Assembly: GCA_019637075.1 (NCBI GenBank)
Contig: JAHBWI010000003.1
Span: 372,001 to 436,000, forward strand
Direction of reading: 5' to 3'
Length of the DNA: 64,000 nucleotides
Source: Nitrospiraceae bacterium
GTDB taxonomy: Bacteria > Nitrospirota > Nitrospiria > Nitrospirales > Nitrospiraceae
Part shown: in pieces, positions 61,490 through 64,000 of the stretch
Layout: each line of letters opens with the position of its first letter
Position numbering within the stretch: the stretch's first letter is position 1
Program-made: the position numbers and the translations under genes
The notes under the pieces: model-generated
Seen by the model: the letters and a program-made list of their open reading frames with translations, nothing else
Databases searched by the model: none
Told to the model about the DNA's origin: nothing

Positions 61490-62149
61490 ATGGGAGCAAC
61501 AGCCATGGTACACGCGAGGTCCATCCGCAATCAGATCTTCCTCGGATTCTTAGTCCTCCTCATTAATCTCATACTCTGTTCGAGCCGGCTCCACGCGGAA
61601 TGGTACGTGGCCGGGCAGATCGGTGTGAATTTTGCCGACCCCCTGCGCAATGTGCGAGGGAGCGGGGCACTGGCAGGGCTCGATTCGCCGAACTTCAATC
61701 TTGTCACGAGTCCCGCCTTCGGCGGCAAGATTGGGTTGTTCCCAGGTCACGGGATTCTGGGCCTCGAACTCGACGTCACTCAGAGTGCTCCCCACATCAA
61801 ACATCTCGATGAGGTGCCCGGTATTCATCTGAGCGTGACGAACATCGGGGCCCATGTGCTATTGCGGTATCCCGGGGTCACGTGGCAGCCCTATATCGGC
61901 GGCGGTCCAACTGTGCTGGTGGCCCGGCTCGGCAGTTCCGCGACGACGGAGTCGGACAGCCAAGTCTCGATCGGCGGCAACGTGCTGGCGGGGATTCGCA
62001 CGTTTCTCACGCCTCAGGTTGCCCTGTTCACCGAGTATAAGTACACGGATTCGACCTTTCGATTCGGGGGAGCGTTCGGTCCGGTCGGCGGATTCGATGC
62101 CACCTATCGAGCACACCAAGTCTTTGTCGGGCTGTCGTACCATTTTTAG
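61490..62149 (+). CDS. Outer-membrane beta-barrel (opacity/OmpW-like) protein
   Basis: 219 residues. Signal peptide (NQIFLGFLVLLINLILCSSRLHA) and alternating beta-strands: EWYVAGQIGVNF, GKIGLFPGHGILGLELDVTQS, GAHVLLRYPGVTWQPYIGGGP, AGIRTFLTPQVALFTEYKYT, ending FVGLSYHF with the C-terminal Phe recognised by the BAM machinery. An eight-stranded barrel is likely. The internal ATG at 61505 is an alternative start. No substrate is evident. Confidence 0.8.
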   Translation: MGATAMVHARSIRNQIFLGFLVLLINLILCSSRLHAEWYVAGQIGVNFADPLRNVRGSGALAGLDSPNFNLVTSPAFGGKIGLFPGHGILGLELDVTQSAPHIKHLDEVPGIHLSVTNIGAHVLLRYPGVTWQPYIGGGPTVLVARLGSSATTESDSQVSIGGNVLAGIRTFLTPQVALFTEYKYTDSTFRFGGAFGPVGGFDATYRAHQVFVGLSYHF

Positions 62150-62215
62150 CGGGAGGCGGCTGCCGAGGCATGTATGAGGAGTTGTCATGTCCGAGGTACA
62201 GACAGGAGGTGTCAG

Positions 62216-62527
62216 ATGATGGGAGCCATTCGATCGTTCCTGCGCAATGCGGTGGTGGGCGCGATCTTATTGAGTCCGGCTTCCTGCGCGCAGTCACTTC
62301 ATCAAACCGAACGGCTCACGAGGCTCGATCAAGCCGTCAGCTACGGCTATGAGGAGCCCGGACCAGCGTACTTCGGACCGGCCTGGTGGCCGCTCGGGTA
62401 CTACGGCTATCCGGGTTACGGCTGGTTCGGCGGGGGATCTGGAGCGACGGGGCGTCAGAGCGCCGGTTCGCCGACACCGAAACCGAGTCCACCGGCCAAT
62501 GCACCGCCGCAATTCAAAAAGAAATGA
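62216..62527 (+). CDS. Small Gly/Tyr/Pro-rich lipoprotein
   Basis: 103 residues from ATG 62216 with AGGAGGT 5 bases upstream. Signal with lipobox-like LSPASC, then a segment rich in Tyr, Gly and Trp (GPAWWPLGYYGYPGYGWFGGG) and a Pro/Lys-rich C-terminus. It probably sits on the outer membrane. The longer in-frame start at 62174 overlaps sequence without a ribosome-binding site. Unknown family. Confidence 0.7.
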   Translation: MMGAIRSFLRNAVVGAILLSPASCAQSLHQTERLTRLDQAVSYGYEEPGPAYFGPAWWPLGYYGYPGYGWFGGGSGATGRQSAGSPTPKPSPPANAPPQFKKK

Positions 62528-62645
62528 GGCATGCGAGGCTGCGCCGTCTCGTGCTATGGTGCAACTTGCATCTTGTGGTTGCTCGACGTGCCGGCGGTCC
62601 GAACTCCGCTTCGCTCGGTGAGGAACCGAGTCGAAGGAGTGGAGT

Positions 62646-63215
62646 GTGCCCCGAGGTTCGTTTGGAAGTGTGATGATGTTCGTCGGTGCGTTCCTCTGGG
62701 GAGTCGCATGGACGGCCTATGCCGGTGACACCGAACTCATGGCGGTCGGCCTCCGGGGAGGCTTGAGCGTCAAGGGGAGTTCACCTCTTGGGGAAGAGCA
62801 ACGCCGCGTCTTCGCCGCCGGCGATGCCCTCGCAATGTGGCGCTTGCCGTGGAGTTGGTACGGCGCTTCCGGATGGGGTGTCGGCACGCGGCTTCTCGCG
62901 AGTGTCGGCGTGTTGGAAGGAGAAGGGGCAACGGCGGGCGTGCTCACGGCCGTCCCCTTGATTGCATTCGGCGATCGGGACGGGCGCGTGACATTGGACG
63001 CCGGGGCCGGAGGCGCGTTGCTCACTCGGCACCGATTCGGTCTTCAAGACTTCGGCGGGCCGTTCCAATTCGTCGGCACTGCCGGACTCAGCGCAGTCCT
63101 CATCCACCCTTTCACCGTGGGTTACCGTTTTCAGCACTACTCGGATGGCACGATCTACGGCCGCGACAGCCGCGGAGTCGATCTGCACATGATTGAGTGG
63201 ACCTATCGATTCTAG
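62646..63215 (+). CDS. PagL-like lipid A 3-O-deacylase family outer-membrane protein, copy 2
   Basis: 189 residues from GTG 62646. Signal peptide (VMMFVGAFLWGVAWTAYAG), LPWSWYGASGWGVGTRLL, LLTRHRFGLQDFGGPFQFVG and the C-terminal site YRFQHYSDGTIYGRDSRGVDLHMIEWTYRF. It aligns with copy 1 (60583) along its length and shares the Asp in place of the PagL Glu. It likely trims lipid A or is a diverged barrel of related fold. Confidence 0.75.
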   Translation: MPRGSFGSVMMFVGAFLWGVAWTAYAGDTELMAVGLRGGLSVKGSSPLGEEQRRVFAAGDALAMWRLPWSWYGASGWGVGTRLLASVGVLEGEGATAGVLTAVPLIAFGDRDGRVTLDAGAGGALLTRHRFGLQDFGGPFQFVGTAGLSAVLIHPFTVGYRFQHYSDGTIYGRDSRGVDLHMIEWTYRF

Positions 63216-63809
63216 CCGCCCTCAGTGTTCTCACTCCCGCCGATTTTCTTCCGAAACAGCCGAAGGTCGAAGAGATCTTCTGGACTCTTCGGCATCGACG
63301 ACTCATCGAATCGACGATGCAGGATTTGTCCAGCGGTGACTGTCGTAATGTGAGACAAGGGTTTCGCTGAGCGGTGGTGTCGGCTCTCCTTTTTCCGCAA
63401 TCCCTCGCCGTATCTCATTTCGTACATCGTGTATCTACTTGGATAAATATCCATCGCCCCAGATGATGAGCAGCTGCCGATGTTCGCTCTCGGGCCCGTG
63501 TGACGGCAATGCGGTTTGTCTACCACTCCGCGTCGCGATAGCTGCGCCGACGAATTCTCGCCAGCCGCTTACTGCAGTACCAAAGGAGCGCGCGGTGCGA
63601 TCCTGCCGCCGATGCGGCCTGCGGCTTGGTTTGAGATCTCCAGATATTTCCCACCATTCAGGAGCAACAATGGCAAGCATCCTGCAGATATCGCCGGCAA
63701 TTAGAGCTGTCGGTCCAAGACGAGCTTGCAGTGGCCGGATGGTCCGATCAATATTCCGGCCCGTTTTGCCGCTACGTATTGTTCGCGCCTATCGAGTGGG
63801 GAGGACCTC
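63216..63809 (+). other. 594-bp region without a supportable gene
   Basis: No reading frame here has recognisable domains, a good ribosome-binding site or codon use like its neighbours. An imperfect hairpin at 63292-63320 (arms GCATCG-A-CGA / TCG-A-CGATGC, 6+3 bp with one mismatch) may end the PagL-like transcript. The 3' end must carry the promoter of the gene at 63810, but no convincing element stands out. Confidence 0.45.
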
Positions 63810-64000
63810 ATGCGTTCATGTACTCTTGTCGTCACAGGACTCGTTGCCGTGCTGTCGGCTCTTGCGCCGGGCCAGCCGAAGGCCTTTGCGCAGACGGTCA
63901 CACCGTTTCAGCTTGTCGGGCATATCGAACAATTCTCGCTCGATAATCCCGCCGATAAGCTGACCGGGGCCAAGATGACCGTCAACGGCATCCAGGTTGT
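63810..64000 (+). CDS. Secreted protein, 5' part only (cut by window end)
   Basis: First 63 residues visible. ATG 63810 follows GGGGAGGA closely. Signal peptide (LVVTGLVAVLSALAPGQPKAFA), then VTPFQLVGHIEQFSLDNPADKLTGAKMTVNGIQV and the frame continues past the window edge. The opening resembles a small beta-domain that recurs in secreted copper- or adhesion-type proteins, but too little is seen to assign it. Confidence 0.7.
   Translation, partial: MRSCTLVVTGLVAVLSALAPGQPKAFAQTVTPFQLVGHIEQFSLDNPADKLTGAKMTVNGIQV

Noticed and set aside
63439-63963. 174-codon plus-strand open frame near the window end
   Set aside because: Overlaps a better-supported signal-peptide gene at 63810 in another frame, lacks a ribosome-binding site and looks like translated noise.

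Overview
The window is GC-rich, densely packed bacterial chromosome with no rRNA, tRNA, CRISPR array or mobile element that I can recognise. Gene content points to a diderm (Gram-negative) bacterium: a meso-diaminopimelate-type dcw peptidoglycan/division cluster, type IV pilus assembly and PilS/PilR genes, secreted beta-barrel proteins and PagL-like lipid A deacylases. DivIVA downstream of ftsZ, several small secreted families and the overall style fit the phylum Nitrospirota (Nitrospira-like). That assignment is inference from gene content, not a database result.

Layout. (1) 0-1.1 kb: two tandem minus-strand paralogues of a secreted family of unknown function; a third copy lies at 59.7-60.2 kb. 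(2) 1.2-18.1 kb: one long plus-strand run behind a good sigma70-type promoter. It opens with a phosphonate cassette: split phosphonopyruvate decarboxylase, 2-aminoethylphosphonate transaminase, a PntC-like cytidylyltransferase, a CDP-alcohol phosphatidyltransferase fused to a degenerate nucleotidyltransferase domain, and an LPG-synthase-type membrane protein. It continues into an envelope glycan locus: glycosyltransferases, a polysaccharide pyruvyltransferase, a Wzx-type flippase, a LarA-like enzyme, an FkbM methyltransferase, a GT39-like membrane protein, and one GT2 gene broken by a frameshift with a probable deletion. PEP mutase, the committed step of phosphonate synthesis, is absent from the window. 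(3) 18.2-25.4 kb: a small Cys/His protein with its own promoter, a PilZ protein, CstA, a YajQ-family protein, a seven-repeat Asp-box propeller lipoprotein, a repeat-bearing secreted protein and AsnRS.

(4) 25.7-43.5 kb: a complete dcw cluster, rsmH-ftsL-ftsI-murE-murF-mraY-murD-ftsW-murG-murC-murB-ddl-ftsQ-ftsA-ftsZ, all plus strand. It lacks mraZ at its head but keeps MraZ-box-like repeats (TGGGT, TGGGT, TGGAA at 10-bp period) over the start of rsmH. It runs on into pgeF, a YggS-type PLP protein, proC, a YggT protein and DivIVA, a gene order reminiscent of the ylm region next to ftsZ in Gram-positives. (5) 46.8-58.3 kb: a serine hydrolase, a small minus-strand protein and pgsA behind back-to-back promoters, pilC-pilS-pilR, ispE, then prs-rplY-pth-ychF. 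(6) 58.4-64 kb: a bacterial indoleamine 2,3-dioxygenase-family protein followed by an envelope cluster with the third secreted paralogue, two PagL-like barrels, another barrel, a small lipoprotein, and a secreted protein cut by the window end.

Functionally the window is mostly cell-envelope biology. The phosphonate cassette most plausibly makes CDP-activated 2-aminoethylphosphonate and transfers it to a membrane lipid or lipid-linked acceptor. The adjoining glycan genes may build the structure that carries it, and the dcw genes build and divide the wall beneath. The parts most worth testing are the phosphonate cassette with its fused CDP-alcohol transferase, the three-copy secreted family, the MraZ boxes without mraZ, and the IDO homologue.
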